A DNA stretch of 42,354 nt, taken from an uncultured Ruminococcus sp. (lineage in GTDB: Bacteria; Bacillota; Clostridia; Lachnospirales; Lachnospiraceae). Location of the stretch: contig CAJFGR010000015.1 in assembly GCA_904377845.1 (NCBI GenBank), positions 1 through 42,354 on the forward strand, read 5' to 3'. Shown here piece by piece: positions 32,501-41,038 of the stretch. Position 1 is the stretch's first letter, and the number at the start of each line of letters is the position of its first letter. A model generated the notes under the pieces. It had not been told where the DNA came from and did not search any database. It saw only the letters and a list, made by a program, of their open reading frames with translations. The position numbers and the translations under genes are program-made.

Positions 32501-32956
32501 ATGAGCAGTGAATTAAGAGAAGAATTTTTTACTTCGATCGTTCATTTCAGGAAACTGGAATCTGCACTTTCTTCTACGTGCGAAATGCAGATGAATGAGA
32601 TGGTGATACTGCAGAGCATCGCCGGCACCTGCTGCCGGGAGTGTCCGTGTATGAACCTGGATGTTCCTAAAATACAGAAGAAACTTAATATCTCAAAGCC
32701 TGCCATCTCCTACATATTGAATACTCTGGAAAAGAAAAATTATATCACCCGGGAAATCGATCCGAAAGACCGGCGCAAAGTATCAATCAGCGCGACTCCG
32801 GAAGGGAAAGCCGCCGCCGAGCAGTCTAAGAAAAAATACGACGCAATCTGGAATGAGCTTCTCACACGGTTCGGGGAAGACAATATGCGCCAGCTGCTCG
32901 GACTTATGCATGATCTGGATGATCTTTACATAACGATGAGCAAAGAACAGGATTAA
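32501..32956 (+). CDS. MarR family regulator with a cysteine cluster
   Basis: A 151-residue winged-helix regulator. The recognition region is LDVPKIQKKLNISKPAISYILNTLEKKNYITREIDPKDRRKVSISATPEG, described here as helix, wing and the family DxRRK signature. An unusual run of cysteines (C27, C44, C45, C48, C50 in the segment TCCRECPC) lies before the DNA-binding domain and could bind a metal or sense oxidants; that is inference. No efflux gene lies downstream, so the target may be divergent or elsewhere. The ATG follows AAGGAG. Confidence 0.9.
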   Translation: MSSELREEFFTSIVHFRKLESALSSTCEMQMNEMVILQSIAGTCCRECPCMNLDVPKIQKKLNISKPAISYILNTLEKKNYITREIDPKDRRKVSISATPEGKAAAEQSKKKYDAIWNELLTRFGEDNMRQLLGLMHDLDDLYITMSKEQD

Positions 32957-32966
32957 GAATGAAAAA

Positions 32967-33014
32967 CCAAAGAACGGAACCGACGGCAAAATGCTGTCAG
33001 TCCCGTTCTTTTCC
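32967..33014. terminator. Bidirectional terminator between marR and clpC
   Basis: AAAGAACGG (32969-32977) pairs with CCGTTCTTTT (33003-33012) with an inner GAC/GTC extension. T-rich sequence follows on both strands (TTTTCC right; TTGGTTTTT on the minus side). Confidence 0.8.
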
Positions 33015-33047
33015 GGTTATAAACTATATATCGGCATCGCCTGCGCT

Positions 33048-35609
33048 TTAAGGCAGTGCATATACTTTTTCCTCATCTGCCAGCGGCTTACGTTCTACTT
33101 TGATCCTGTCTCCGTCCGCTGATGCCGTGAGCACTTCATGTTCTCCCGGCTTTCCGTCCAGAATCCTGTCAGCCACTGCGTTCTGAAGCATAGACTGGAT
33201 CGTTCGTTTCAGCGGTCTTGCGCCGAAGGCAGGATCATAGCCTTTCTCCGAGAGCAGATCCACAGCACTCTCTTCCACGCGAAGAGTAATTCCCTGTTTC
33301 TTCATCCGATCAGCCAGCTTTGCTATCTGAAGATCCGCAATCTTTCTCACGTCTTCCTGTTTCAGCGGATGGAACACAATCACTTCATCCAGACGGTTAA
33401 TAAATTCAGGACGGAACGTCATCTTAACAGCCTCCATAACACGACTGCGGATATTCTCCTCACGACGCTCTTCTTCGCTCTCCTCATTTCTCGCAAATCC
33501 GAGAGAACTCTTTCCGGTAATCTCGCGCGCTCCTATATTGGACGTCATTACAATGATTGTATTCTTAAAGCTGACTGTACGCCCCTGGGCATCCGTCAGA
33601 CGACCGTCATCCAGAATCTGCAGAAGTGTATTCCACACATCAGGATGTGCCTTCTCAATCTCATCCAGAAGAATAATACTGTATGGTTTCCTTCGCACCA
33701 TTTCCGTCAGTTGACCGCCCTCGTCATACCCTACGTATCCCGGTGGGGAACCGATCAGCTTAGACACCGTGTACTGCTCCATATACTCAGACATATCAAG
33801 CCTGATCATCGCATTTTCATCATGAAACAGAACCTCGGCCATCGCACGGCACAGCTCTGTCTTTCCAACACCTGTGGGGCCCAAAAACAGGAATGATCCC
33901 ACCGGGCGGTCCGGATCTGCCACGCCCGTCCTTCCCCGCCGGATCGCACGGGCTACGGCACGTACAGCGTCATCCTGTCCGATCACACGGCTGTGCAGAG
34001 ATGACTCCAGCTCCCGCAGCTGCCTTGTTTCGTCCTCTGTCAGCATGGTCACCGGGATTCCTGTCCATGCAGATACCACTTCTGCAATATCTTCTGCATC
34101 TACACAGCTGCACTGCTGCTTCTGCCATTCCGTCTGCTTCTCTGTAAGTTCCTTTACAAGAGAGTTCTGGCTGTCACGCAGGACTGCCGCCTTTTCATAC
34201 TCCTGTGCATCAGCGGCCTTCTTCTTCTCTCTGCCGATCCGCCTGATCTCATCTTCCAGATCCAGCAGCCATGAAGGAGTGGACAGCGCCCGTGTCCTGA
34301 TCCGCGATGCGGCTTCATCCATAAGATCCACAGCTTTATCCGGCAGAAATCTGTCCTGTATGTATCTGGATGACAGGCTTACCGCTGCCCTCACGGCATC
34401 TTCCGTAATGGTAAGGCCGTGATATGATTCATACCTTCCTTTGAGTCCCAGCAGAATCTTCACCGCATCCTCCTGATCCGGCTCCTCCACTGCCACAGGC
34501 TGAAATCTGCGTTCAAACGCTGCGTCCTTCTCGATATAGCGGCGGTATTCTTTCAGCGTTGTGGCCCCGATCACCTGAAGTCCGCCTCGCGCGAGAATAG
34601 GTTTCAGAATATTAGCCGCATCCATCGTCTCACTTGCGCCTGCTCCAGCTCCCATAATCATATGTAACTCATCGATGAAAAGAATTACGTTCCCGTCTGC
34701 TTCCGCTTCTTCCAGAAACGTCTTAATCCTTTCCTCAAAATCGCCGCGGAACCTGGCGCCCGAGAGCATTCCCACAAGATCCATGGAAATGATCCGTCTG
34801 TTTTTCAGATTAGCCGGAACCCTGCCGTCCGCAATGCGCTGTGCCAGGCCTTCCGCCACAGCTGTTTTTCCCACACCGGGTTCCCCTGTGAGAACCGGGT
34901 TATTCTTTGTTCTTCTGGACAATATCTGGATTACACGTTCCAAAACATCCTCCCGTCCGATCACGGGATCATAGGTGTTTTCCGCCGCTTTCTTCGTCAT
35001 ATCCGTGCCGAATTTCTCCAGCGCTGATACATTTTCCTCTTCTCCGGCTTCTTCCTGCATATACTCCTCTGACGCTGTCTCCTGTGCGGAACCATTGCCC
35101 GAGATACTCTGCTTTTGTACAGGATGCTCTGTCACCGCATCCCCGGGCGATACATTTCTCGCAATGGCCGGCGTACCCGGATGATCCAGATCTCTCCGGA
35201 TCTCCTCCGGATCTGCCTTCAGTGAGACAATAAGCTGGTAAGCGGCACAATCGCCCGCATCAAGTATGGCGGACAGCAGATCCTCAGGCTCAGTCTGCCG
35301 GTGTCCCCTGGCTTTGGCACGCCGCCCGGCAATATGCAGCACCTGCTCTGCCTCCTCGGAAATCTGCACCGCCTGAAAACTTCCGCCGGCTTTGGCGTCG
35401 AAATCATACTGATGAAGATATTCCTCGATCAGCTTCTGATCCAGTCCGCTGCGCCTGAGCGCTCTCCCCGCCGCACCGCTGTCAAAGACCAGCGCCCACA
35501 ACAGATGTTCGCTTCCGATAAAGCCATGCTCCATATGTGTAACAAACCGGAGAGCCGACTGAAACACTTTCATTGAGCGCCGGCTGAACATATTCAGATT
35601 AATTTCCAT
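33048..35609 (-). CDS. clpC: ATP-dependent Clp protease ATPase ClpC
   Basis: An 853-residue HSP100 unfoldase that feeds substrates to ClpP. It has two N-terminal Clp repeats (HMEHGFIGSEHLLWAL and later HRQTEPEDLL), a first AAA module with Walker A GEPGVGKT (about residue 243), a middle region with a UVR motif (QEYEKAAVLRDSQNSL), and a second AAA module with GPTGVGKT (about residue 577) and MIRLDMSEYME. The start is ATG 35609 after AGGAGG, overlapping the mcsA stop by about 10 bp. A lower-complexity acidic linker (TASEEYMQEEAGEEENVSALE) separates the N-domain from module one. Confidence 0.96.
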   Translation of the reverse strand: MEINLNMFSRRSMKVFQSALRFVTHMEHGFIGSEHLLWALVFDSGAAGRALRRSGLDQKLIEEYLHQYDFDAKAGGSFQAVQISEEAEQVLHIAGRRAKARGHRQTEPEDLLSAILDAGDCAAYQLIVSLKADPEEIRRDLDHPGTPAIARNVSPGDAVTEHPVQKQSISGNGSAQETASEEYMQEEAGEEENVSALEKFGTDMTKKAAENTYDPVIGREDVLERVIQILSRRTKNNPVLTGEPGVGKTAVAEGLAQRIADGRVPANLKNRRIISMDLVGMLSGARFRGDFEERIKTFLEEAEADGNVILFIDELHMIMGAGAGASETMDAANILKPILARGGLQVIGATTLKEYRRYIEKDAAFERRFQPVAVEEPDQEDAVKILLGLKGRYESYHGLTITEDAVRAAVSLSSRYIQDRFLPDKAVDLMDEAASRIRTRALSTPSWLLDLEDEIRRIGREKKKAADAQEYEKAAVLRDSQNSLVKELTEKQTEWQKQQCSCVDAEDIAEVVSAWTGIPVTMLTEDETRQLRELESSLHSRVIGQDDAVRAVARAIRRGRTGVADPDRPVGSFLFLGPTGVGKTELCRAMAEVLFHDENAMIRLDMSEYMEQYTVSKLIGSPPGYVGYDEGGQLTEMVRRKPYSIILLDEIEKAHPDVWNTLLQILDDGRLTDAQGRTVSFKNTIIVMTSNIGAREITGKSSLGFARNEESEEERREENIRSRVMEAVKMTFRPEFINRLDEVIVFHPLKQEDVRKIADLQIAKLADRMKKQGITLRVEESAVDLLSEKGYDPAFGARPLKRTIQSMLQNAVADRILDGKPGEHEVLTASADGDRIKVERKPLADEEKVYALP

Positions 35610-35967
35610 GTGTACACGCCTCCTTTTCAATCACGGCTATATCATCGCGCAGCTTCGCAGCTTCTTCGTAGTTTTCTGTTTCAGCCGCTTCTTCCAGCCT
35701 TATCTTCAAAGCAGCAAGCCTGCGCCGTTTAATCAGACCTGACACTGCGGTCTCAGGAAAAGCACGGTCTCCCATATGCCTGGGATCCTGTTTTCCCGGC
35801 CACCAGCCGGTATAGCTTTTAAACTCCTCCGTTTTACCCGATGCTACTGCCTGATTCCACATCTTCTGAAGACAATCAGAGCAAACCGGAACCTGATACA
35901 CTGTTCCCATCCAATTTATGTAAAAAACTCTGTCAACCCTTTTCCTGTTACAAAACTGACATTTCAT
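35599..35967 (-). CDS. mcsA: McsA-like UVR-domain protein
   Basis: A 122-residue adaptor partner of ClpC. The N-terminus has zinc-binding CxxC pairs (CQFC at 3-6 and CSDC at 29-32), and the C-terminus has a UVR helix (AETENYEEAAKLRDDIAVIE). In Bacillus McsA activates the arginine kinase McsB and works with the repressor CtsR in a ctsR-mcsA-mcsB-clpC operon. Here only mcsA-clpC remains and the zinc region is shortened to two CxxC pairs, so its role must differ from the Bacillus scheme unless ctsR and mcsB lie elsewhere. Confidence 0.85.
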   Translation of the reverse strand: MKCQFCNRKRVDRVFYINWMGTVYQVPVCSDCLQKMWNQAVASGKTEEFKSYTGWWPGKQDPRHMGDRAFPETAVSGLIKRRRLAALKIRLEEAAETENYEEAAKLRDDIAVIEKEACTHGN

Positions 35968-36022
35968 TACTGCTCACCTCTTTATATCACAATATCGCCG
36001 GCTGCAAGCCGACGTAGTTCAA

Positions 36023-36074
36023 AACTTAATAGTTAAGTTTTTAATAATATAGTATATAAATTTTAAAAAGTCAA
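36023..36074 (-). promoter_or_regulatory. mcsA-clpC promoter with a palindromic operator
   Basis: On the minus strand TTGACT (36074-36069), a 17-bp spacer and TATATT (36051-36046). A perfect palindrome AACTTAA-TAG-TTAAGTT (36023-36039) covers the predicted start point. No CtsR heptad (GGTCAAA repeat) or HrcA CIRCE element is visible. Confidence 0.75.
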
Positions 36075-36098
36075 TAGACCCACGGCAAAACTTATATA

Positions 36099-36126
36099 TT
36101 TCCAACTATGGAAACCGTGGTATAAT
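36099..36126 (+). promoter_or_regulatory. Extended -10 promoter of degV
   Basis: TGGTATAAT (36118-36126) is an extended -10, 45 bp before the degV ATG. The inverted repeat TTTCC-N6-GGAAA (36099-36114) occupies the -35 region. Confidence 0.6.
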
Positions 36127-36171
36127 TGTGTTATTCAAACAGCCGGAATTTACATACATGGAGGGATAACA

Positions 36172-37041
36172 ATGCCGGACAAACTTACATCACAGAAGAT
36201 CATCCTGAGCGCAGACAGCACCTGCGATCTTGATGAGGAATTAAAAGAACGTTATCACGTCAACTATTTTCCGCTTCATATTAATCTGAACGGAAAAGAT
36301 TATCTGGACAACGTCACTATCACTCCGGAGGAAATCTACCAGGAATACTATAACCATAAAGTTCTGCCGAAGACCGCCGCGGTAAACGTCCAGGAATATA
36401 CCGAACATTTCCGCCCGTGGGTTGAGCAGGGATATGAGGTCATTCATATCAATATCGGACACGCTCTTTCCAGTTCTTACCAGAACTGCTGCCTTGCCGC
36501 ACAGGAGCTGGGACACGTCCATGTCATAGACAGCTGCAATCTTTCCACCGGAACCGGTCTCGCTGTAGTTGCCGCAGGAAAAATGATTGCAGAAGGCATA
36601 GATGCAGAAACCATAGCCGGGAAACTCCGGGAGGGGACTTCCAGGCGCCACGCAAGCTTTATCCTTGATACGCTTACATTTCTCAGTGCAGGCGGACGCT
36701 GCTCGTCCGTAACCGCTTTCGGCGCTAATATGCTGAAACTCAAACCATGCATCCAGGTAGACAACCGGGACGGAAGTATGGCTGTCGGGAAGAAATACCG
36801 CGGTTCACTGGACAAAGTTCTTGCCCGATACGTAAAAGACGAACTTGCACGGTACCCTGATATTAATCCGGATCTGCTGTTCATCACACACTCCGGAATC
36901 CCGCAGGACTACATTGATCTGGTAAAGAAAACCGTAGAAGACACAATGAAGTTCAAGGAAATCCATATTACAAAAGCAAGCTGCACCATTTCCTGCCACT
37001 GCGGGCCCAATACACTGGGAATTTTATTCGAGACAATGTGA
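36172..37041 (+). CDS. DegV family fatty-acid-binding protein
   Basis: A 289-residue protein of the DegV/FakB fold. Relatives bind a fatty acid for phosphorylation by FakA, linking exogenous or recycled fatty acids to phospholipid synthesis. Segments supporting this are ILSADSTCDLDEEL at the start, TAAVNVQEYTEHF (the TSQP-like region), INIGHALSSSYQN, IDSCNLSTGTGLAV, TLTFLSAGGRCS and a C-terminal CHCGPNTLGILF. No fakA kinase lies in the window. A good GGAGGG ribosome site precedes the ATG. Confidence 0.92.
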   Translation: MPDKLTSQKIILSADSTCDLDEELKERYHVNYFPLHINLNGKDYLDNVTITPEEIYQEYYNHKVLPKTAAVNVQEYTEHFRPWVEQGYEVIHINIGHALSSSYQNCCLAAQELGHVHVIDSCNLSTGTGLAVVAAGKMIAEGIDAETIAGKLREGTSRRHASFILDTLTFLSAGGRCSSVTAFGANMLKLKPCIQVDNRDGSMAVGKKYRGSLDKVLARYVKDELARYPDINPDLLFITHSGIPQDYIDLVKKTVEDTMKFKEIHITKASCTISCHCGPNTLGILFETM

Positions 37042-37120
37042 CAATCAATTAGCAGCAAAAAACTAAAAATACATCGTCCCGCTCTTTTACGGGAAAGATG
37101 ATAATTCAAGGAGAAAAGCT

Positions 37121-38209
37121 ATGAATACCAGACCGGTCTTCCATGGAAGCGATATTGAAAAAATCTGTGAATATTATCATTTGAAAAAGGAAGACATTAC
37201 TAATTTCGGGGCTAACGTCAATCCGCTGGGATTGTCGGAGAATGTCAGGACCGCCATAGCCGGACATCTGGATCTGCTCTCATCCTACCCGGACCGGGAA
37301 TACACCGGCCTGCGCGGTACCGTCTCTGAATACTGCCATATACCGGCGGAATACATCCTGCCCGGCAACGGTTCCAGCGAACTGATCTCCCTGCTGATCG
37401 AGACACTCGCTCCCCGCCGCACTCTTATACTCGGCCCCACCTATTCCGAATATTCCAGAGAACTTTCCTTTTCCGGAAGCACACAGGAATACTATCATCT
37501 GAGAGAAGAAAGCGATTTCCGGCTTGATGTAGATGACCTGTGCCGTGTACTAACGGAAGGTTACGATTTTCTTATTCTCTGTAACCCGAATAACCCGACT
37601 TCCTCCGCGATCCTGCGCGAAGATATGGAACGGCTTCTTGCATTCTGCTCCCAAAACAATATCTTCGTCATGATCGACGAGACATATGTTGAATTCGCGC
37701 CTGATATCGATGCAGTCACAGCAGTTCCGCTTACCCGGAAGTATTCCAATCTGATGGTGCTTCGCGGCGTCTCCAAATTCTTCGCGGCGCCGGGTATGCG
37801 ATTCGGATACGGAATTACGGGAAACCATGAATTTCTCAGAAAAATGAAAGAAAAGCAGATCCCCTGGTCGCTGAACAGCATCGGTGCATTTGCCGGGGAA
37901 GAAATGTTTAAAGATCATGAATATATCAGCCGGACGAGGAAGCTGATTCTGTCTGAAAGAGAACGGATGTATCAGACCGTATCACAGATGCCTGCTTATA
38001 AAACGTATAAGCCATACGCCAATTTTCTGCTTGTAAAAATCACAGAATCCGGTGTTACATCTTTTGATGTGTTTGAACGGTGCATAAAAGCGGGACTTAT
38101 GATCCGGGACTGCTCGTCCTTCCAATGCCTGGAAGGGGAATTCATACGGTTCTGCATCATGATGCCGGAGGCAAATACACGGCTGCTGCATGAATTAGGG
38201 ACAGGGTAA
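37121..38209 (+). CDS. CobD/HisC-like PLP-dependent aminotransferase
   Basis: A 362-residue fold-type I PLP enzyme. Motifs are NVNPLG near the N-terminus, GNGSSELISLL, CNPNNPTS, DETYVEF and the PLP lysine in GVSKFFAAPGMRFGYGI. The N-terminal FHGSDIEKICEYYHLKKEDITNFGANVNPLG resembles threonine-phosphate decarboxylase (CobD) as much as histidinol-phosphate aminotransferase (HisC). No cobalamin or histidine genes are nearby, so the role is unsettled. The last codons (ELGTG-stop) are encoded by the outer arm of a palindromic repeat, so the C-terminus may have been altered by insertion. A stem-loop (37072-37100) separates it from degV. Confidence 0.85.
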   Translation: MNTRPVFHGSDIEKICEYYHLKKEDITNFGANVNPLGLSENVRTAIAGHLDLLSSYPDREYTGLRGTVSEYCHIPAEYILPGNGSSELISLLIETLAPRRTLILGPTYSEYSRELSFSGSTQEYYHLREESDFRLDVDDLCRVLTEGYDFLILCNPNNPTSSAILREDMERLLAFCSQNNIFVMIDETYVEFAPDIDAVTAVPLTRKYSNLMVLRGVSKFFAAPGMRFGYGITGNHEFLRKMKEKQIPWSLNSIGAFAGEEMFKDHEYISRTRKLILSERERMYQTVSQMPAYKTYKPYANFLLVKITESGVTSFDVFERCIKAGLMIRDCSSFQCLEGEFIRFCIMMPEANTRLLHELGTG

Positions 38210-38278
38210 ACTTCGATTGGGGACGTAGTAAAATGCGATTTTACTACGTCCCCAGTCAAGATTTACCCTGTCCCTTTT
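38198..38278. repeat. REP-like palindromic repeat, copy 1
   Basis: Outer arms GGGACAGGGTAAA (38198-38210) and TTTACCCTGTCCC (38262-38274) enclose inner arms GGGGACGTAGTAAAAT (38219-38234) and ATTTTACTACGTCCCC (38238-38253) with a 3-nt loop. TTTTT follows, so it can act as a terminator for the aminotransferase and, on the other strand, lies just past the metG stop. The first arm forms the end of the aminotransferase gene. Confidence 0.9.
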
Positions 38279-38305
38279 TGATTCAAACAGTGTCCCGGCA
38301 AATTA

Positions 38306-40246
38306 TTAACAGATCTCTGCCCCTGCCGGCATATCTTTCTCCGGCACCATGAGCGACAGATTGCCGTCTGCGTCTTCTGCGCACAGAAGCATTCCTTCGG
38401 AGAGCACTCCCGCCAGCTTTGCAGGTTTCAGGTTAACAAGTACCATGACTTTCTTGCCCACCATCTCTTCCGGCGTATAGTGAGCCTTGATGCCTGAAAC
38501 GATCTGTTTCACCTGGCTTCCAATCTTCACCTGAGAACAGAGAAGTTTTCTGGACTTCTTCACTTCCTCACACGCGATAATCTCTCCCACCTGGAACTGC
38601 ATTGTTCCGAACTGGTCAAATGTGATCTCATCTTTCGGCTCGATATCGATGACTGCCTCCTCTTTTGCATCACTGTCTGCAGAATCAGCCGCTTCGTCTG
38701 CTGTCTCTTCCTTATGCGGATGAAGTTCTTCGACTTTCTTCATGACTTCCTCAAGATCAAGTCTCTGGAACAGGATTTCCGGCTTATCTGTCACATGACC
38801 GCCGCCCAGCTGCTCGAGGATCTTTTTGCTCGTTGACGGCATGAAGGACTCCAGAAGCTCTGCGCCTGCTGAAATACCCTGGATCAGATTCCACAGCACC
38901 GTCTCCAGACGGTCTTTCTTCGCCTCGTCTTTCGCAAGCGCCCACGGCATTGTCTCATCAATATATTTATTGCAGCGCTTGAAGAGATTGAAGATCTCCG
39001 TAATCGCATCAGCCACTCGTAAACCGTCCATCTTCTCATCTACAGCTTTCGGTGTATTCTCAATCACAGCTTTAAGATCCGCGTCCACATCCTCCGCAAC
39101 GCCCTTATCGGTCACTGTGCCGCCGAAGTACTTATTTGTCATGGAAATGGTACGGTTTACGAGGTTGCCCAGTGTATTTGCAAGATCGGAATTCAGACGC
39201 TCCACCATCAGTTCCCATGTGATCACACCGTCATTCTCAAACGGCATCTCATGGAGCACGAAGTAACGCACCGCATCCACACCGAAGAAATCAACCAGCT
39301 CATCGGCATAGAGTACATTTCCCTTGGACTTGCTCATCTTGCCGTCCCCCTGGAGAAGCCACGGATGTCCGAACACCTGCTTCGGCAGCGGAAGACCCAG
39401 AGCCATCAGGAAGATCGGCCAGTAGATCGTATGGAAACGAATAATATCCTTTCCGATCAAATGCAGGTCTGCCGGCCACAGCTTCTCAAACTGCTCTGTA
39501 CTGTTGCCGTCCGCATCATATCCGATCCCTGTGATATAGTTTGTAAGCGCATCCAGCCATACATAAGTTACGTGCTTCGGATCAAAATCAACCGGTATTC
39601 CCCATTTAAATGATGTTCTGGACACACACAGATCCTGCAGTCCCGGAAGCAGGAAGTTGTTCATCATCTCGTTCTTTCTGGACACCGGCTGGATAAACTC
39701 CGGATGCTCATTGATATATTCAATCAGGCGGTCCGCATATTTGCTCATCTTGAAGAAATATGCTTCCTCTTTCGCCGGCTGTACCTCGCGTCCGCAGTCC
39801 GGACATTTTCCGTCCACAAGCTGTGACTCCGTAAAGAATGACTCACACGGTGTGCAGTACATTCCTTCATAATAACCTTTGTAAATATCTCCCTGATCGT
39901 ACAGTTTCTTAAAGATCTTCTGTACCTGTTTCTCATGGTCAGCGTCTGTTGTGCGAATGAACTTATCATAAGATGTATCCATAAGATCCCAGATTCTCTT
40001 GATCTCTGCAGATACGTTATCCACAAACTCCTTCGGAGTGATTCCCGCCTCATTCGCTTTCAGCTCGATCTTCTGCCCGTGCTCGTCCGTACCGGTCTGG
40101 AAAAACACATCGTATCCCTTGCTTCTTTTGTAACGAGCGATTGCATCCGCAAGAACAATCTCATACGTATTCCCGATGTGCGGCTTGCCTGATGTGTAGG
40201 CGATTGCCGTGGTAATGTAATACTTTGGTTTCTGATTCTCTGACAT
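38306..40246 (-). CDS. metG: Methionyl-tRNA synthetase
   Basis: Charges tRNA-Met; 646 residues. The class I HIGH motif is HIGNT in TSGKPHIGNTYE, and KMSKS is KMSKSKGN near residue 300. The zinc region has CTPCESFF...CPDCG, that is CxxC...CxxC. The C-terminal DEITFDQFGTMQFQVGEI onward is the EMAP-II-like tRNA-binding domain that dimerises the enzyme. A short acidic linker (about residues 510-545) joins it to the core. The start is ATG 40246 after AGGAGG. Expression is controlled by a methionine T-box upstream. Confidence 0.97.
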   Translation of the reverse strand: MSENQKPKYYITTAIAYTSGKPHIGNTYEIVLADAIARYKRSKGYDVFFQTGTDEHGQKIELKANEAGITPKEFVDNVSAEIKRIWDLMDTSYDKFIRTTDADHEKQVQKIFKKLYDQGDIYKGYYEGMYCTPCESFFTESQLVDGKCPDCGREVQPAKEEAYFFKMSKYADRLIEYINEHPEFIQPVSRKNEMMNNFLLPGLQDLCVSRTSFKWGIPVDFDPKHVTYVWLDALTNYITGIGYDADGNSTEQFEKLWPADLHLIGKDIIRFHTIYWPIFLMALGLPLPKQVFGHPWLLQGDGKMSKSKGNVLYADELVDFFGVDAVRYFVLHEMPFENDGVITWELMVERLNSDLANTLGNLVNRTISMTNKYFGGTVTDKGVAEDVDADLKAVIENTPKAVDEKMDGLRVADAITEIFNLFKRCNKYIDETMPWALAKDEAKKDRLETVLWNLIQGISAGAELLESFMPSTSKKILEQLGGGHVTDKPEILFQRLDLEEVMKKVEELHPHKEETADEAADSADSDAKEEAVIDIEPKDEITFDQFGTMQFQVGEIIACEEVKKSRKLLCSQVKIGSQVKQIVSGIKAHYTPEEMVGKKVMVLVNLKPAKLAGVLSEGMLLCAEDADGNLSLMVPEKDMPAGAEIC

Positions 40247-40256
40247 AATAACCTCC

Positions 40257-40340
40257 TTTGGGGACGTAGTCAATTCGGGTTTTACTACGTCCCGAATCGC
40301 ACTTCAGGGTGTCCCAAATTGAATTTAGCCCTGTCCCTTT
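40257..40340. repeat. REP-like palindromic repeat, degenerate copy 2
   Basis: Shares GGGGACGTAGT, TTTTACTACGTCCC and CCCTGTCCCTTT with copy 1. GGGACGTAGT (40261-40270) pairs with ACTACGTCCC (40284-40293). The central part differs, so it is a rearranged copy. It lies between the T-box terminator and the metG ribosome site, in the metG leader. Confidence 0.8.
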
Positions 40341-40344
40341 ATAC

Positions 40345-40735
40345 TAATCGTTTTCAGTAACACACAAAAAAACGTCTTCATGCTCTCTCTCGAGAACAAG
40401 AAGACGGATATGAACCGTGTTACCACTTCTCTTCGTCCATCCCTCACAGGATAAGACCTCAGCAAGTGCCTGCCAGCACTCCTCCGCTGTAATGGGCGGT
40501 CCCATCGCAGTCTCGCTATGAATATTCGGCATCAATGTGTCATGTCATATACTGCTGCCCCTCATAGTTCGGTGCGCTGCTCGGAAGCCATATTCATCTG
40601 CTTTCCGTCCATCCCTCTCAGCACAAGCGCCGGAAAACACCTTCCGGACTCTATGGGAATTCTCTGTAAGACTTCCGTCAGATTACTCTCTTCGTCATCG
40701 CTTTTATCGATCATTTCAATCTTTTGACCTGTAAA
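40345..40735 (-). promoter_or_regulatory. T-box riboswitch, methionine specifier
   Basis: Stem I starts near GAAG-AGAGTA (40693-40684). The opposite strand of the specifier loop reads GAA-U-AUG-G; AUG is at 40591-40589, a methionine codon followed by a purine. Stem II is CTATGA/TCATAG. The antiterminator is AGAAG-UGGUAAC-ACGG, loop, CCGT-CTTCT, with the canonical 7-nt bulge whose UGGU can pair with the ACCA end of uncharged tRNA-Met. The competing terminator is CGTCTTC...GAAGACG followed by TTTTTTT (about 40410-40367). When tRNA-Met is uncharged, metG should be read through. Confidence 0.92.
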
Positions 40736-40737
40736 AA

Positions 40738-40766
40738 AGGTTAGCACACAGGGAAGTGATTGTCAA
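40738..40766 (-). promoter_or_regulatory. Promoter of the metG T-box leader
   Basis: On the minus strand perfect TTGACA (40766-40761), a 17-bp spacer and TAACCT (40743-40738), directly upstream of the T-box. Confidence 0.7.
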
Positions 40767-41038
40767 GCACAGATAAACTCTGCTGTCTTCATTTACAAAG
40801 AACGGAATCCCGATCCCGCTGTGTACTCTCACCCGCACAAAAATAGGATGAGTATGCTTTGTTATTTTTGTTGTTGCATTCTTCCTCTTTTACAACAGCA
40901 GAAAAGCCGCCGAATTACAGATTACAACAACAGTTCCTCCAAATTCATAATTCTTTCTCCTTATAAAGCTCATAGTCTTTGCAGTATTTTTAAGAATTTT
41001 CAAGTCTGTGGCACTTAATTCCTCTTTCCATTTCCTAA
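40767..41038. other. Intergenic region without a convincing gene
   Basis: This 270-bp stretch between the CYTH gene end and the metG promoter has AT-rich and CAA/TTG-rich sequence. A 65-codon plus-strand frame starting near 40821 is Cys- and Ser-rich with no ribosome site and is not credible. I see no other clear feature. Confidence 0.5.

Noticed and set aside
40344-40747. Two small minus-strand frames of about 60 codons upstream of metG
   Set aside because: Both lie within the T-box leader, whose stem I, specifier, antiterminator and terminator explain the sequence.
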